A stretch of 34,676 bases of DNA from Candidatus Flavonifractor merdipullorum. Lineage in GTDB: Bacteria > Bacillota > Clostridia > Oscillospirales > Oscillospiraceae. The stretch lies in the NCBI GenBank assembly GCA_019114165.1, contig DXGA01000004.1, positions 1-34,676 on the forward strand, in the 5' to 3' direction. Within the stretch, counting starts at the first letter, position 1. The number at the start of each line of letters is the position of its first letter. The notes below the pieces were generated by a model. The model was not told the origin of the DNA, made no database searches, and saw only the letters and a list, made by a program, of their open reading frames with translations. The position numbers and the translations under genes were made by a program. Shown piece after piece: positions 16,595 through 26,019 of this stretch.

Positions 16595-17464
16595 TTAGGC
16601 GCGGAGGAAGCCTTTTCCGAAGATTTCGCTGGAATTGGCGATGATGAAGAAGGCGGAGGGGTCCTTTTCCTTGAGAAAACGGCGGAGGGTGACGGCCTGT
16701 CCGCGGGAGAGGGCGGTGAGGATGATCCAGTGCTCCTCGTGGGTGTAGGCGCCTTCCCCCTTCCAGATGGTAGCGCCCCGGCCCAGGGTGTGGGTGATAT
16801 ATTCGCTGGTGACGGAGGGCCGGGAGGTGATGATGAAGAAATTCTTTCTCCGGTTGAGAGACTCAATGACGCTGTCCACCAGTACCGACTTGAGGACCAG
16901 ACCCAGGATGGAGAACAGGCCGGTCTCCACGTCGAAGATGAGGAAGGTGGCGGCGGCGATGAGCACGTCGGAGAGAAGCAGCGCCCGGCCCACATCAAGG
17001 CCGGTGTACTTTTTGAGGATCATGGCGATGATGTCGGTGCCGCCGGAAGAGGCGTCGATGTTAAAGAGAATGGCAGAGCCAAGGGCGGGAAAGATGACCG
17101 CGAAGAAGAGCTCCAGCACCTTTTCATCGGTGAGGGGTCCCGACATGGGGCAGATCCACTGGAAGAGCTGGACAACGCCGGAATAGAGAAAGGAACAGTA
17201 CACCGTCTTCAGACCAAAGCCCTTGTTGAGCATGGCAAAGCCCAGGAAGAGAAAGAGGGTATTGATGATACCGTTGTAGGCCGAAGCGGTGAGCCAGGGA
17301 AAGGCCCGGATGGTCAGCGGCTCCAGAATGACCGCCAGACCAGACACGCCGCCCATGGAGAAGTTGTTGGGGAACTTGAAGAAATAAACGCCGATGGCCA
17401 CCAGTACGGTGCCCAGGGTCATGAGCAGGAATTCACGCAGCAGCGCGCCTGATTTTGCTTTCAT
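16595..17464 (-). CDS. YitT family membrane protein (DUF161/DUF2179)
   Basis: 289 aa; LLMTLGTVLVAIGVYFFKFPNNFSMGGVSGLAVIL; IDASSGGTDIIAMILKKYTGLDVG; C-terminal FFIITSRPSVTSEYITHTLGRGATIWKGEGAYT. Confidence 0.9.
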   Translation of the reverse strand: MKAKSGALLREFLLMTLGTVLVAIGVYFFKFPNNFSMGGVSGLAVILEPLTIRAFPWLTASAYNGIINTLFLFLGFAMLNKGFGLKTVYCSFLYSGVVQLFQWICPMSGPLTDEKVLELFFAVIFPALGSAILFNIDASSGGTDIIAMILKKYTGLDVGRALLLSDVLIAAATFLIFDVETGLFSILGLVLKSVLVDSVIESLNRRKNFFIITSRPSVTSEYITHTLGRGATIWKGEGAYTHEEHWIILTALSRGQAVTLRRFLKEKDPSAFFIIANSSEIFGKGFLRA

Positions 17465-17491
17465 AGGGGAGACACACCTCTCTCAAAACAG

Positions 17492-19150
17492 TTACCGCTG
17501 GGCCAGGATGGCGCTCCAGAGGTCATAGCTTTCGCTGTTGGGCACGTTGCCCAGCCGCCACAGGGATACGCCGGTGATGCCGAACATCCGGGCCAGGTCC
17601 ATTTTATCGGTGATGCTCCGGGCGCTCTCAAACCAGACCTGATAAAGGGCGCCGCTCTCATCGTGGTAGCGGACATAGGAGCTGCGCACCGACGGCACAT
17701 AGGTTACCTGGGCGTCGCTCTGAGAGAGACGCTGGGTGAGGGTGGCGATGGAAGGCCGGTAATAGACGGCTTCCGCCACGGCTCCGTTTTCGTCCAGCTT
17801 GAAGCCGGTGGTATCCATGGAGAAGGCCAGAGCGATCTTGGAGCGGTCGGCTACGCCGGTATCCGGGTCGGTGATCTCGGTGAGGGCGTCGTAGATCTTG
17901 GAGAAGGGCGTGAGGGCAAAGGCGCTGGTATCGGTGGCGCCCACCTTGATATCGGACTGGGGCGGCCGGTAGTCGTGGGCCATGAGGATGACCTTGTCGC
18001 AGGATTCGCCCAGGGACTTAAAGTCATAGCCGGTGAGATAGGGACCGGGCTGCACGCAGATGTTGAGTTTCTTCCCCGCAGGGAGCGCGGCCCGAAGCTT
18101 TGCGATAAAGGCGGCATAGTCCGCTTTCAGGGGGGATTTCAGACCCTCAAAATCAATGGTCAGTCCGCCGTAATCGTTGGCCAGAGCGGTGAGGGCGGCG
18201 ATGGCCTGATCCTGTCCCGCCTGGGTGGAGAGCATGGCCGCCACCGTGGAAGAGGAGGTGCCGTCGGGCAGGGTCACCGCATCGGAGGCAGAGCCGAAGA
18301 CGCAGATATAATAGGGCGTGTTGTGCTGCTGGAAGTGGGAGAGGGCGGTGGAAGCGCCCTGGGGAATGTTCCAGCCGTTGCCGTTTGCATTGGTGGTGTT
18401 GACCGTCACGCCGCCGTCGGTACTGTACTCCAGCCGGGCCCAGCCCAGAGAGACCCCGTCCATGGAGTCGGTGAGTCCGATCTGGTCATAGGAGCTGACG
18501 GCATAGAAGGCGTGGAGCCAGTCAATGTCGGAGATGTACCGCTCGTAGACCCGGACCAGCATGGCGGCACATTCCGCCCGGGAGGCCGAGTGGTTGGGCT
18601 TGAAATGGAGGGCGCCGTTTTCCTCCACGCCGTTGGTCAGGCCGAACTGCCAGGCCAGGGCGATATAGCCCCGGTTCTCCGAGGCGCTCACGTCGGTAAA
18701 AGGAAGAGAGACGTCCAGCGCGTCGTCGGCCAGATCCTGATAGCCCAGCGCGCGGACCAGCATCACCGCCATCTCCTCCCGGCTGATGGGGTCGGTGGGA
18801 CGGAAAGCGCCGCCTTTATCGATTACACCGTGGGCGGCAGCGGTTTCCACATAGCCATAGCCCCAGTAAGAGGGCGTGCAGTCAATGAAACTGGGGGAAC
18901 TGGGGGTAACGGTCTCCCAGTCAAACATACGGCACAATACCGTCAGGAAAGACGCCCGGTCAATGCTGGCGTCCACCCCGAAGACGCCGCCGCCGGTGCC
19001 CTCCATGAGACCGTAGTCGGTGACTTTGGTGATGTAGGACTGGGCCCAGTGGCCCGATGCGTCGGTATAGCCGGCAGCGCTGGCGGCAGGCAGTGCCGCG
19101 CAGGTCATAACAGCGGCCAGCAGCGCCGCCGCGATGGAACGATACTTCAA
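17492..19150 (-). CDS. Secreted protein with three SLH domains and a GH18-like glycoside hydrolase domain
   Basis: Signal peptide; YTDASGHWAQSYITKVTDYGLMEGTGGGVFGVDASIDRASFLTVLCRM; GH18-like catalytic strand GGLTIDFEGLKSPLKADYAAFIAKLRAALP; VILMAHDYRPP. Confidence 0.85.
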   Translation of the reverse strand: MKYRSIAAALLAAVMTCAALPAASAAGYTDASGHWAQSYITKVTDYGLMEGTGGGVFGVDASIDRASFLTVLCRMFDWETVTPSSPSFIDCTPSYWGYGYVETAAAHGVIDKGGAFRPTDPISREEMAVMLVRALGYQDLADDALDVSLPFTDVSASENRGYIALAWQFGLTNGVEENGALHFKPNHSASRAECAAMLVRVYERYISDIDWLHAFYAVSSYDQIGLTDSMDGVSLGWARLEYSTDGGVTVNTTNANGNGWNIPQGASTALSHFQQHNTPYYICVFGSASDAVTLPDGTSSSTVAAMLSTQAGQDQAIAALTALANDYGGLTIDFEGLKSPLKADYAAFIAKLRAALPAGKKLNICVQPGPYLTGYDFKSLGESCDKVILMAHDYRPPQSDIKVGATDTSAFALTPFSKIYDALTEITDPDTGVADRSKIALAFSMDTTGFKLDENGAVAEAVYYRPSIATLTQRLSQSDAQVTYVPSVRSSYVRYHDESGALYQVWFESARSITDKMDLARMFGITGVSLWRLGNVPNSESYDLWSAILAQR

Positions 19151-19201
19151 GATACAAGACCTCCTTCAAAAGGCACAAAAAAAGGGGTTGGAACAACCCT
19201 C

Positions 19202-19230
19202 ATTTTAGCAGGAGCGCCGGAGAAACGCAA
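19202..19230 (-). promoter_or_regulatory. Predicted promoter for the SLH-GH18 gene
   Basis: TTGCGT - 17 bp - TAAAAT on the minus strand. Confidence 0.5.
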
Positions 19231-19268
19231 CGTCCTCCGGACCGGGGAAGAAAATTTCCCCACAGGGG

Positions 19269-19297
19269 GTGACGAGCGGCCGCTTTTTTGTTATTAT
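19269..19297 (+). promoter_or_regulatory. Predicted promoter for xpt
   Basis: GTGACG - 17 bp - TATTAT. Confidence 0.5.
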
Positions 19298-19364
19298 AGA
19301 GGTGAATCAGAACATCTGGGCCCAAGGACCCGGAGAAAAATTATGAGATGAGGGATGGGAAGGC

Positions 19365-19940
19365 ATGAAATTGCTGGAAGAGCGTATCCGGAAAGACGGC
19401 ACCATCCGCGGCACTGAGGTGCTGAAGGTGGACCGGTTTCTCAATCATCAGATGGACATCAAGCTCATCAACGAGATCGGCAAGGAATTTTATCGGCTCT
19501 TTGGCGACTGCGGGGTGAATAAGATCCTCACCATTGAGGCCTCCGGAATCGGTATCGCCTGCATCACCGCCCAGTTCTTCGGCGTGCCGGTCATCTTCGC
19601 CAAGAAGAACAAGACCAAAAACATTGCCGGCGACGTGTACACCTCCAAGGTGGAATCCTTCACCCACGGCAAGGTGTACGACATCATCGTGTCCAAGGAG
19701 TTCCTGGGTCCCCAGGACAAAGTGCTCCTCATCGATGATTTCCTGGCCAACGGCAGCGCCCTCCAGGGTCTGATCAATCTGGTGCGCGACGCCGGCGCGG
19801 AGCTGGTGGGCGCGGGCATCTGCGTGGAAAAGGCCTTCCAGCCCGGCGGCGACATGATCCGCGCCATGGGCGTGCGGGTGGAGTCTCTGGCCCGGGTCAA
19901 GGCCATGGACGAGGCCACCGGCCTGCTGGAGTTCTGCTGA
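19365..19940 (+). CDS. xpt: Xanthine phosphoribosyltransferase
   Basis: 191 aa; MKLLEERIRKDGTIRGTEVLKVDRFLNHQMDIKLINEIGKEFYRLF...VLLIDDFLANGSALQGLI. Confidence 0.95.
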   Translation: MKLLEERIRKDGTIRGTEVLKVDRFLNHQMDIKLINEIGKEFYRLFGDCGVNKILTIEASGIGIACITAQFFGVPVIFAKKNKTKNIAGDVYTSKVESFTHGKVYDIIVSKEFLGPQDKVLLIDDFLANGSALQGLINLVRDAGAELVGAGICVEKAFQPGGDMIRAMGVRVESLARVKAMDEATGLLEFC

Positions 19941-19954
19941 GCACTGGGAAAACA

Positions 19955-19989
19955 GGGGAGAAGAAGCAATGGTGCGTATTCTCCCCTTT
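19955..19989 (+). terminator. Attenuator/terminator-like hairpin between xpt and the BMP lipoprotein gene
   Basis: GGGGAGAA ... TTCTCCCC followed by TTT. Confidence 0.5.
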
Positions 19990-20068
19990 CCTATGGCTAT
20001 GACAGCGCCATGCGCTGTTTGGCATAGAAGGAAACGGAAGCAATGGTATGTTCAAAGGAGGAACAACG

Positions 20069-21280
20069 ATGAAGAAACGGATTTTTGCTCTGCTGCTGGC
20101 AGGCGCGATGATCTTCGGCCTGGCCGCCTGCTCCAACGGCGACACCAAGACCAGCACCACCCCTGACAGTCAGACCAGCACCACCCCCGATGACGGCGGC
20201 GCCACCGGCGGCATCGCCAAGGAAGAGCTGAAGGTGGGCTTCGTCCACGTGGGCGACGAGAGCGACATGGGCTACACCTACAACATGGTCCAGGGCGTCA
20301 AGGAGATGCAGGAGAATCTGGGCCTCTCCGATGACCAGATCGTCACCAAGTACAACGTTACCGAGGACGACGCCTGCGCCGACGCCCTCAACGAGCTGCT
20401 GGACGCCGAGTGTGACATCATCATTGCCACCAGCTTCGGCTTTGGCCCCTATGTGGTGCAGGCTGCCCGGGATAACCCGGAGGTCCAGTTCTGCCACCTG
20501 ACCGGCACCGACGCCGCTTCCTCCGGCCTGTCCAACCTGCATAACGCCTTCGCCGACATCTACCAGGGCCGCTATCTGGCCGGTATCGTGGCCGGTATGA
20601 AGAGCCTGGAGACCGGCAACAACAAGCTGGGCTATGTGGGCGCTTACCCCTATGCCGAGGTCATCTCCGGCTACACCGCCTTCTATCTGGGCGCTAAGAG
20701 CGTCAACCCCGACGTGACCATGGACGTCATCTACACCAACACCTGGAACGACGCCTCCCTGGAGAGCCAGACCGCCCAGGCCCTCATTGACCGTGGCTGC
20801 GGCATCGTGAGCCAGCACTCCGACTCCACCGGTCCCGCCACCACCGCTGAGGCCGCCGGCGCCTTCCAGGTGGGCTACAACTCCGACATGATCTCCGCCG
20901 CGCCCGGCGCGTCCCTCATCTCCACCCGCATCGACTGGGGCATCTACTTCACCGAGGCGGTGCAGGCCATGATCGACGGCACCGAGATCCCCGCCGACTG
21001 GTGTAAGGGCTACGGCGACGGCGCCGTGGTCATGACCGCCCTCAACGAGGACATTGCCGCCGAGGGCACCGCCGAAGCGCTGGAGAAGGCCGAGGCCGGT
21101 CTGGCTGACGGCAGCATTCAGGTCTTTGCCGGTCCGCTTACCGGCACCAACGCCGCTGGCGACGAGCTGAATCTGGCCGAGGGCGAAGCCTTCGTGGAGA
21201 GCGACGTGGCGGGCGGCAAGACCAGCGCCCCCTACTTCGACTACATCGTGGACGGAATCACCGTGGTGGGCGAGCAGTAA
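20069..21280 (+). CDS. BMP-family nucleoside-binding lipoprotein of an ABC importer
   Basis: Lipobox MKKRIFALLLAGAMIFGLAACSN; KVGFVHVGDESDMGYTYNMVQGVKEMQE; RBS AAGGAGG. Confidence 0.92.
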   Translation: MKKRIFALLLAGAMIFGLAACSNGDTKTSTTPDSQTSTTPDDGGATGGIAKEELKVGFVHVGDESDMGYTYNMVQGVKEMQENLGLSDDQIVTKYNVTEDDACADALNELLDAECDIIIATSFGFGPYVVQAARDNPEVQFCHLTGTDAASSGLSNLHNAFADIYQGRYLAGIVAGMKSLETGNNKLGYVGAYPYAEVISGYTAFYLGAKSVNPDVTMDVIYTNTWNDASLESQTAQALIDRGCGIVSQHSDSTGPATTAEAAGAFQVGYNSDMISAAPGASLISTRIDWGIYFTEAVQAMIDGTEIPADWCKGYGDGAVVMTALNEDIAAEGTAEALEKAEAGLADGSIQVFAGPLTGTNAAGDELNLAEGEAFVESDVAGGKTSAPYFDYIVDGITVVGEQ

Positions 21281-21301
21281 ACCCATATCCATCATAACCC
21301 C

Positions 21302-21340
21302 GGGCGGGGCCGCGGCTTCCCGCGGTCCCGCCCCTTTTTT
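21302..21340 (+). terminator. Intrinsic terminator/attenuator between the binding-protein and ATPase genes
   Basis: GGGCGGGGCCGCGG-CTTC-CCGCGGTCCCGCCCC-TTTTTT. Confidence 0.8.
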
Positions 21341-21366
21341 GGTATTTCAAAGAGAGAGGTGAGCCT

Positions 21367-22950
21367 ATGGCGACCCAACACGCCATCGAGCTGCGGGAGC
21401 TGACCAAGACCTTCGGCGACGTGGTGGCAAACGACAAGATTTCCCTCACCCTGGACAAGGGAGAGATCCTCTCCCTGCTGGGCGAAAACGGCAGCGGCAA
21501 GACCACCCTGATGAATATGCTCTCCGGCATCTATTTCCCCGACGGCGGCGAGATCCTGGTGGACGGCCGGCCGGTGACCATCCGGTCCCCCAAGGACGCC
21601 CATGATCTGGGCATCGGCATGGTCCACCAGCATTTCAAGCTGGTGGATGTGCTGACCGCGGCGGAGAATATCATCCTGGGCCTCAAGGGCAAGGGACGGC
21701 TGGACCGGAAGGCGCTGGCCAAGGACATCCGGGCCATCAGCGAAAAATACGGCTTTGACATTGACCCCAACCAGAAGATTTACGAGATGTCGGTCTCCCA
21801 GAAGCAGGGGGTGGAGATCCTGAAAGTCCTCTACCGGGGAGCGGATATCCTCATTCTGGACGAGCCCACCGCCGTCCTCACCCCCCAGGAGACCGAAAAG
21901 CTCTTTGCCGTCCTGCGCAACATGAAGGCCGACGGCAAGGCCATTGTCATCATCACCCACAAGCTCCACGAGGTCATGTCCATTTCCGACCGCGTGGCGG
22001 TGCTCCGCAAGGGCAAATACATCGGCGCGGTGGAGACTGCCCAGACCGATCCCCAGCAGCTCACCGAGATGATGGTGGGCCGGGCGGTCAAGCTGGAGAT
22101 CGACCGCCCCAGGACTGAATACCAGGACCTGCGTCTGGAGGTCAAGGGCCTCAACTGCTTCAACGACGAAGGGGTGCAGGTCCTCAAGGACGTCAGTTTC
22201 CAGGCCAACGGCGGCGAGATTTTGGGCATTGCGGGCGTGGCCGGTTCCGGTCAGAAGGAACTGCTGGAGGCCATCGCCGGTCTTCAGAAGGTCCGCTCCG
22301 GCCATGTCTTCTACTATCCGCCCCATCCCAAGTCGGATCTGGCGGGCAAGCATGTGCCGGTGGACAAGGCGGGCGAGGAACTGGTGGGCAAGACCCCCAC
22401 GCAGATCCAGAAAATCGGCGTCTCTCTGGCCTTTGTGCCCGAGGACCGGCTGGGCATGGGCCTGGTGGCTTCCATGGACATGGTGGACAACATGATGTTG
22501 AAAACCTACCGGGAGAGCAGGGGACCGCTGGTGGACCGCAAGCCCCCCAAGGCGCTGGCCCAGAAGCTGAAAGAGGAGCTGGAGATCGTCACCCCCAGCA
22601 TTGCCACGCCGGTGCGCCGTCTGTCGGGCGGCAACGTGCAGAAGGTGCTGGTGGGCCGTGAGATCGCCTCCAGCCCCACGGTGCTCATGACGGCCTATCC
22701 CGTCCGGGGACTGGACATCAACTCTTCTTACACCATCTACCACCTCCTCAATCAGCAGAAGGAGAAGGACGTGGCCGTCATTCTGGTGGGTGAGGATCTG
22801 GACGTATTGCTGGAGCTGTGCGACCGGATTCTGGTGCTGTGCGGCGGCCAGGTAAGCGGCGTGGTGGACGGCAGGACCGCCACCAAGGAGCAGGTGGGCC
22901 TGCTCATGACCCATCTGCCCGACCGGCAGGAAGGAGGAGACAAGGCATGA
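21367..22950 (+). CDS. Nucleoside ABC transporter ATP-binding protein with two ABC domains
   Basis: 527 aa; LLGENGSGKTTLMNMLSGIYFPDGGEI; LILDEPTAVLTPQE; second half RRLSGGNVQKVLVGREI. Confidence 0.93.
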   Translation: MATQHAIELRELTKTFGDVVANDKISLTLDKGEILSLLGENGSGKTTLMNMLSGIYFPDGGEILVDGRPVTIRSPKDAHDLGIGMVHQHFKLVDVLTAAENIILGLKGKGRLDRKALAKDIRAISEKYGFDIDPNQKIYEMSVSQKQGVEILKVLYRGADILILDEPTAVLTPQETEKLFAVLRNMKADGKAIVIITHKLHEVMSISDRVAVLRKGKYIGAVETAQTDPQQLTEMMVGRAVKLEIDRPRTEYQDLRLEVKGLNCFNDEGVQVLKDVSFQANGGEILGIAGVAGSGQKELLEAIAGLQKVRSGHVFYYPPHPKSDLAGKHVPVDKAGEELVGKTPTQIQKIGVSLAFVPEDRLGMGLVASMDMVDNMMLKTYRESRGPLVDRKPPKALAQKLKEELEIVTPSIATPVRRLSGGNVQKVLVGREIASSPTVLMTAYPVRGLDINSSYTIYHLLNQQKEKDVAVILVGEDLDVLLELCDRILVLCGGQVSGVVDGRTATKEQVGLLMTHLPDRQEGGDKA

Positions 22951-24044
22951 CCAAAGAGCAGAAAGAGCCCCTCATCCGGCTGGCAAAGCGGGAGGACATC
23001 ACCGGCGGCAAGGCATGGCTCATCCGGATTCTGTCCATCGTGCTGGCCCTGGTGGCAGGCGCCCTCATTATTTTGATCCTGGGCCACAACCCGCTGGAGG
23101 TCTATTCCTCCATGGTGGGCGGCGCGCTGGGCAAGCCCCGGGTCATCCGGGAGACCGTCAAGCGGGCCATCCCGCTGCTGGGCGCGGCGCTGGCCATTGC
23201 CCCCGCCTTCAAGATGAAGTTCTGGAACATCGGCGCTGAAGGTCAGATCCTGGCGGGCGCGGTGGCGGCCACTTACTTTGGCCTTTTCTGGGCCGACCAG
23301 CTGCCCCAGCCGGCCCTGCTGCTGGTGATGGCCATTGCCTCCATCGTGGTGGGCGGACTGTGGGGCCTCATCCCCGCCGTCTTCAAGGCCAAGTGGGGCA
23401 CCAACGAGACCCTGTTTACCCTGATGCTCAACTATATCGTGCTGGGCTATGTGAAGTATCTTCAGGCCGGACCCTGGGGCGCCGACCTGAGCGCCAACGG
23501 CTACCCCAAGATCCCCATGTTTGACGCAAATGCCATGCTGCCCACCGTGCTGGGGGTGCACATCGGCTGGATCGTGGTGCTGATGATGACGGTGCTGATG
23601 TTTGTCTACCTCAAGTACTGCAAGGGCGGCTATGAGATCGCCGTGGTGGGCGAGAGCGTGCGCACCGCCCAGTACGCCGGTATGAACGTCTCCCGCATCG
23701 TCATGCGCACCATGTTCCTCTCGGGCGGCATTGCCGGTCTGGTGGGCTTTATGCAGGTCTCCGGCGCCAGCGGCAGCCTCACCGAAAACACCGCCGGCGG
23801 CATTGGCTTCACCGCCATCACCGTGGCCTGGCTGGCCAAGCTCAATCCCTTTGTGATGGTCTTTATTGCGGCGCTGCTGGCCGTGCTGGAAAAGGGCGCC
23901 GATACCATCCAGACGGTGTACGCCATCCCGGCCTCGGCGGCGGAGATGCTCACCGGCATCATCCTGTTCTTCATGCTGGGCTGTGAGTTCTTCATCAACT
24001 ATCGTCTCATCTTCCGGGGAAAGGGGGAGCACAAGCATGGATAA
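22947..24044 (+). CDS. Nucleoside ABC transporter permease 1
   Basis: Polytopic; FWNIGAEGQILAGAVAATYFGLF; NETLFTLMLNYI; overlaps the upstream gene by 4 bp. Confidence 0.9.
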   Translation: MTKEQKEPLIRLAKREDITGGKAWLIRILSIVLALVAGALIILILGHNPLEVYSSMVGGALGKPRVIRETVKRAIPLLGAALAIAPAFKMKFWNIGAEGQILAGAVAATYFGLFWADQLPQPALLLVMAIASIVVGGLWGLIPAVFKAKWGTNETLFTLMLNYIVLGYVKYLQAGPWGADLSANGYPKIPMFDANAMLPTVLGVHIGWIVVLMMTVLMFVYLKYCKGGYEIAVVGESVRTAQYAGMNVSRIVMRTMFLSGGIAGLVGFMQVSGASGSLTENTAGGIGFTAITVAWLAKLNPFVMVFIAALLAVLEKGADTIQTVYAIPASAAEMLTGIILFFMLGCEFFINYRLIFRGKGEHKHG

Positions 24045-25023
24045 GGTCTTTACGATTTCCTTTTTGGTGGCGGCGGTGGCAGCCGGCGCGCCGCTGCTCT
24101 TCGGCACCCTGGGCGAGATCCTGACCGAGAAGTCGGGCAACCTGAACCTGGGCGTTGAGGGTATGATGTACATGGGCGGCGTGGCCGGTCTGGCCGGTGC
24201 TTACTACTATGAGCAGGCCATGGGCGCGTCGGCTTCCGGCGCGGTGGCCGCGCTGATCGGTACGGTGTGCGCCTTTTTGTGCGCCATGGTGGGCGCGCTC
24301 ATTTACAGCGTGCTGACCATCACCTTCCGGGCCAATCAAAACGTCACCGGTCTTGCCCTGACCATTTTCGGCACCGGTTTCGGCAATCTGGTGGGCGAGG
24401 CCATGGGCACCGCCGCCGGCGGCTTTGTGGCGGTGAGCCAGAACACCAAGGATGTGTTTGTGGGCGGTATTCCCGTTCTCAAGGATCTGCCCGTGGTGGG
24501 TCAGCTGCTTTTTTCCTATAACTACCTGGTCTATCTGGGCATCATTCTGGCCATTGTCATGGCCTGGTTCCTGGGCCGCACCCGCAGCGGTCTGAACCTC
24601 CGCTCGGTGGGCGAGGACCCGGCCACCGCTGACGCCGCCGGCGTCAACGTGACCCTCTACCGCTATCTGGCCACCTGCATCGGCGGCGGTATCTGCGGCC
24701 TGGGCGGCATGTATATCGTCATGGCCGAGCAGAACGGCGTCTGGGTCCATAACTGCGTGCTGGGCAAGGGCTGGATCGCCGTGGCTCTGGTCATCTTCGC
24801 CACTTGGAGCCCCGCCCGGGCCCTGCTGGGCAGTCTGGTCTTTGGCGCGCTGTCCATCCTGCGCCTCTACCTGGATTTCGGCGGCGTGCGTATGATCCCC
24901 ATTTACGACATCATCCCCTATGTGGCCACGGTGGTGGTCCTCATCGCGGTGAGCATCCGTCAGCGCCGCGAGAGCCAGCCCCCCGCCAGCCTCGGCAACG
25001 CCTACTTCCGCGAAGACCGCTGA
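24037..25023 (+). CDS. Nucleoside ABC transporter permease 2
   Basis: GTLGEILTEKSGNLNLGVEGMMYMGGVAGL; overlaps the upstream gene by 8 bp. Confidence 0.9.
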   Translation: MDKVFTISFLVAAVAAGAPLLFGTLGEILTEKSGNLNLGVEGMMYMGGVAGLAGAYYYEQAMGASASGAVAALIGTVCAFLCAMVGALIYSVLTITFRANQNVTGLALTIFGTGFGNLVGEAMGTAAGGFVAVSQNTKDVFVGGIPVLKDLPVVGQLLFSYNYLVYLGIILAIVMAWFLGRTRSGLNLRSVGEDPATADAAGVNVTLYRYLATCIGGGICGLGGMYIVMAEQNGVWVHNCVLGKGWIAVALVIFATWSPARALLGSLVFGALSILRLYLDFGGVRMIPIYDIIPYVATVVVLIAVSIRQRRESQPPASLGNAYFREDR

Positions 25024-25135
25024 CCTACTTTCTTTCGAGAAAGAAAGTAGGCAAAGAAAGCTTCCATAGAGCGCCCGTTCGGTAGGTTGTGCAAACTTGG
25101 ACGGCAAAGAAAGCTTCCATTAAGCGCCCGGTTCG
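25024..25135. repeat. Dispersed hairpin repeat, copy E, plus a partial tandem copy from about 25098
   Basis: CCTACTTTCTTTCGAGAAAGAAAGTAGGCAAAGAAAGCTTCCATAGAGCGCCCG then GGCAAAGAAAGCTTCCATTAAGCGCCCGGTTCGG. Confidence 0.8.
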
Positions 25136-25162
25136 GAAGTACGAGCAGACTTGTACAACACA

Positions 25163-25202
25163 AAACGGCCCCAGACCATTTTCCATTGGTCTGGGGCCGT
25201 TT
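25163..25202. terminator. Bidirectional intrinsic terminator between convergent operons
   Basis: AAACGGCCCCAGACCA-TTTTCCAT-TGGTCTGGGGCCGTTT. Confidence 0.85.
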
Positions 25203-25269
25203 CAAACTTTTGATAAAGTGCAACACAGTGCAAGAAAATATAAGGTGCTTACATAGAAGGGGCCAAAGC

Positions 25270-26019
25270 TTATCTGACCTGAAATTCCACCACAATGGAC
25301 CCGCCGCAGACCATACCCAATTCCGCGGCGGCATGGGAGAGGTCATATCCCTTTCGGGCGGAGCGCTGGCCGGAGGTCAGCAGGGCCAGCGCGTCGGTTT
25401 TGGCCTGGAACTCCACCGCGCCGCCGCCGATGGTGCCCGTACAGGAGCCGTCCGGATGGACCAGCATCCAGGTCCCCACACCACGGGGCGCGGAGCCGTG
25501 CTTTTCCACGATGGTGACCAGCACGCCCGGTTCAGAGGGAGGCGGGACCGCCGCCGGGCCCCGCTTGGACCGCACAGCGATGATCTCTGCCAGAATGGAA
25601 ATGCCGATTTCCGCCGGTGTCTGTGCCCCGATGGCCAGACCCACCGGCGAATGGACCCCGTCCAGCACCTCCTGACTAAAGCCCTGGGCCCGCATCCGCT
25701 CCATCACCGCCGCCACCTTGACCTTGCTGCCGATCATGCCCACATAGGCATACCGGCCCTTCAATACCTGGGCCAGACAGTCGGCGTCATAGGCGTGGCC
25801 CCGGGTGAGGATGACGTAATAGTCGTCATCCCGGGTGCCCAGCTGTTCCAGAGCCTCCAGAAAGGGGGCGCAGAGCACCTGAGACGCCATGGGGAAGCGG
25901 GCCTCATTGGCGAATTCCGCCCGGTCGTCAATGACCACCACTTCAAATTCCAGGTGGTCCGCCAGATAGGCCACCTCCAGCGATACATGACCGCCGCCGC
26001 ACAAGATCAGCCGTTCCAT
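25270..26019 (-). CDS. XdhC/CoxI family protein (molybdenum hydroxylase maturation)
   Basis: LILCGGGHVSLEVAYLADHLEFEVVVIDDRAEFAN; YVILTRGHAYDADCLAQVL; YVGMIGSKVKVAAVMERMRAQG; VHSPVGLAIGAQTPAEIGISILAEIIA. Confidence 0.92.
   Translation of the reverse strand: MERLILCGGGHVSLEVAYLADHLEFEVVVIDDRAEFANEARFPMASQVLCAPFLEALEQLGTRDDDYYVILTRGHAYDADCLAQVLKGRYAYVGMIGSKVKVAAVMERMRAQGFSQEVLDGVHSPVGLAIGAQTPAEIGISILAEIIAVRSKRGPAAVPPPSEPGVLVTIVEKHGSAPRGVGTWMLVHPDGSCTGTIGGGAVEFQAKTDALALLTSGQRSARKGYDLSHAAAELGMVCGGSIVVEFQVR

Noticed and set aside
19200-19364. Possible purine riboswitch upstream of xpt
   Set aside because: I could not identify the conserved purine aptamer core; only promoter-like sequences and simple inverted repeats are visible.
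19997-25107. Long minus-strand ORFs (19997..21295, 21292..22914, 22752..24173, 24007..25107)
   Set aside because: All antisense to the nucleoside ABC transporter genes; H/G/Q/A-rich translations typical of shadow frames.
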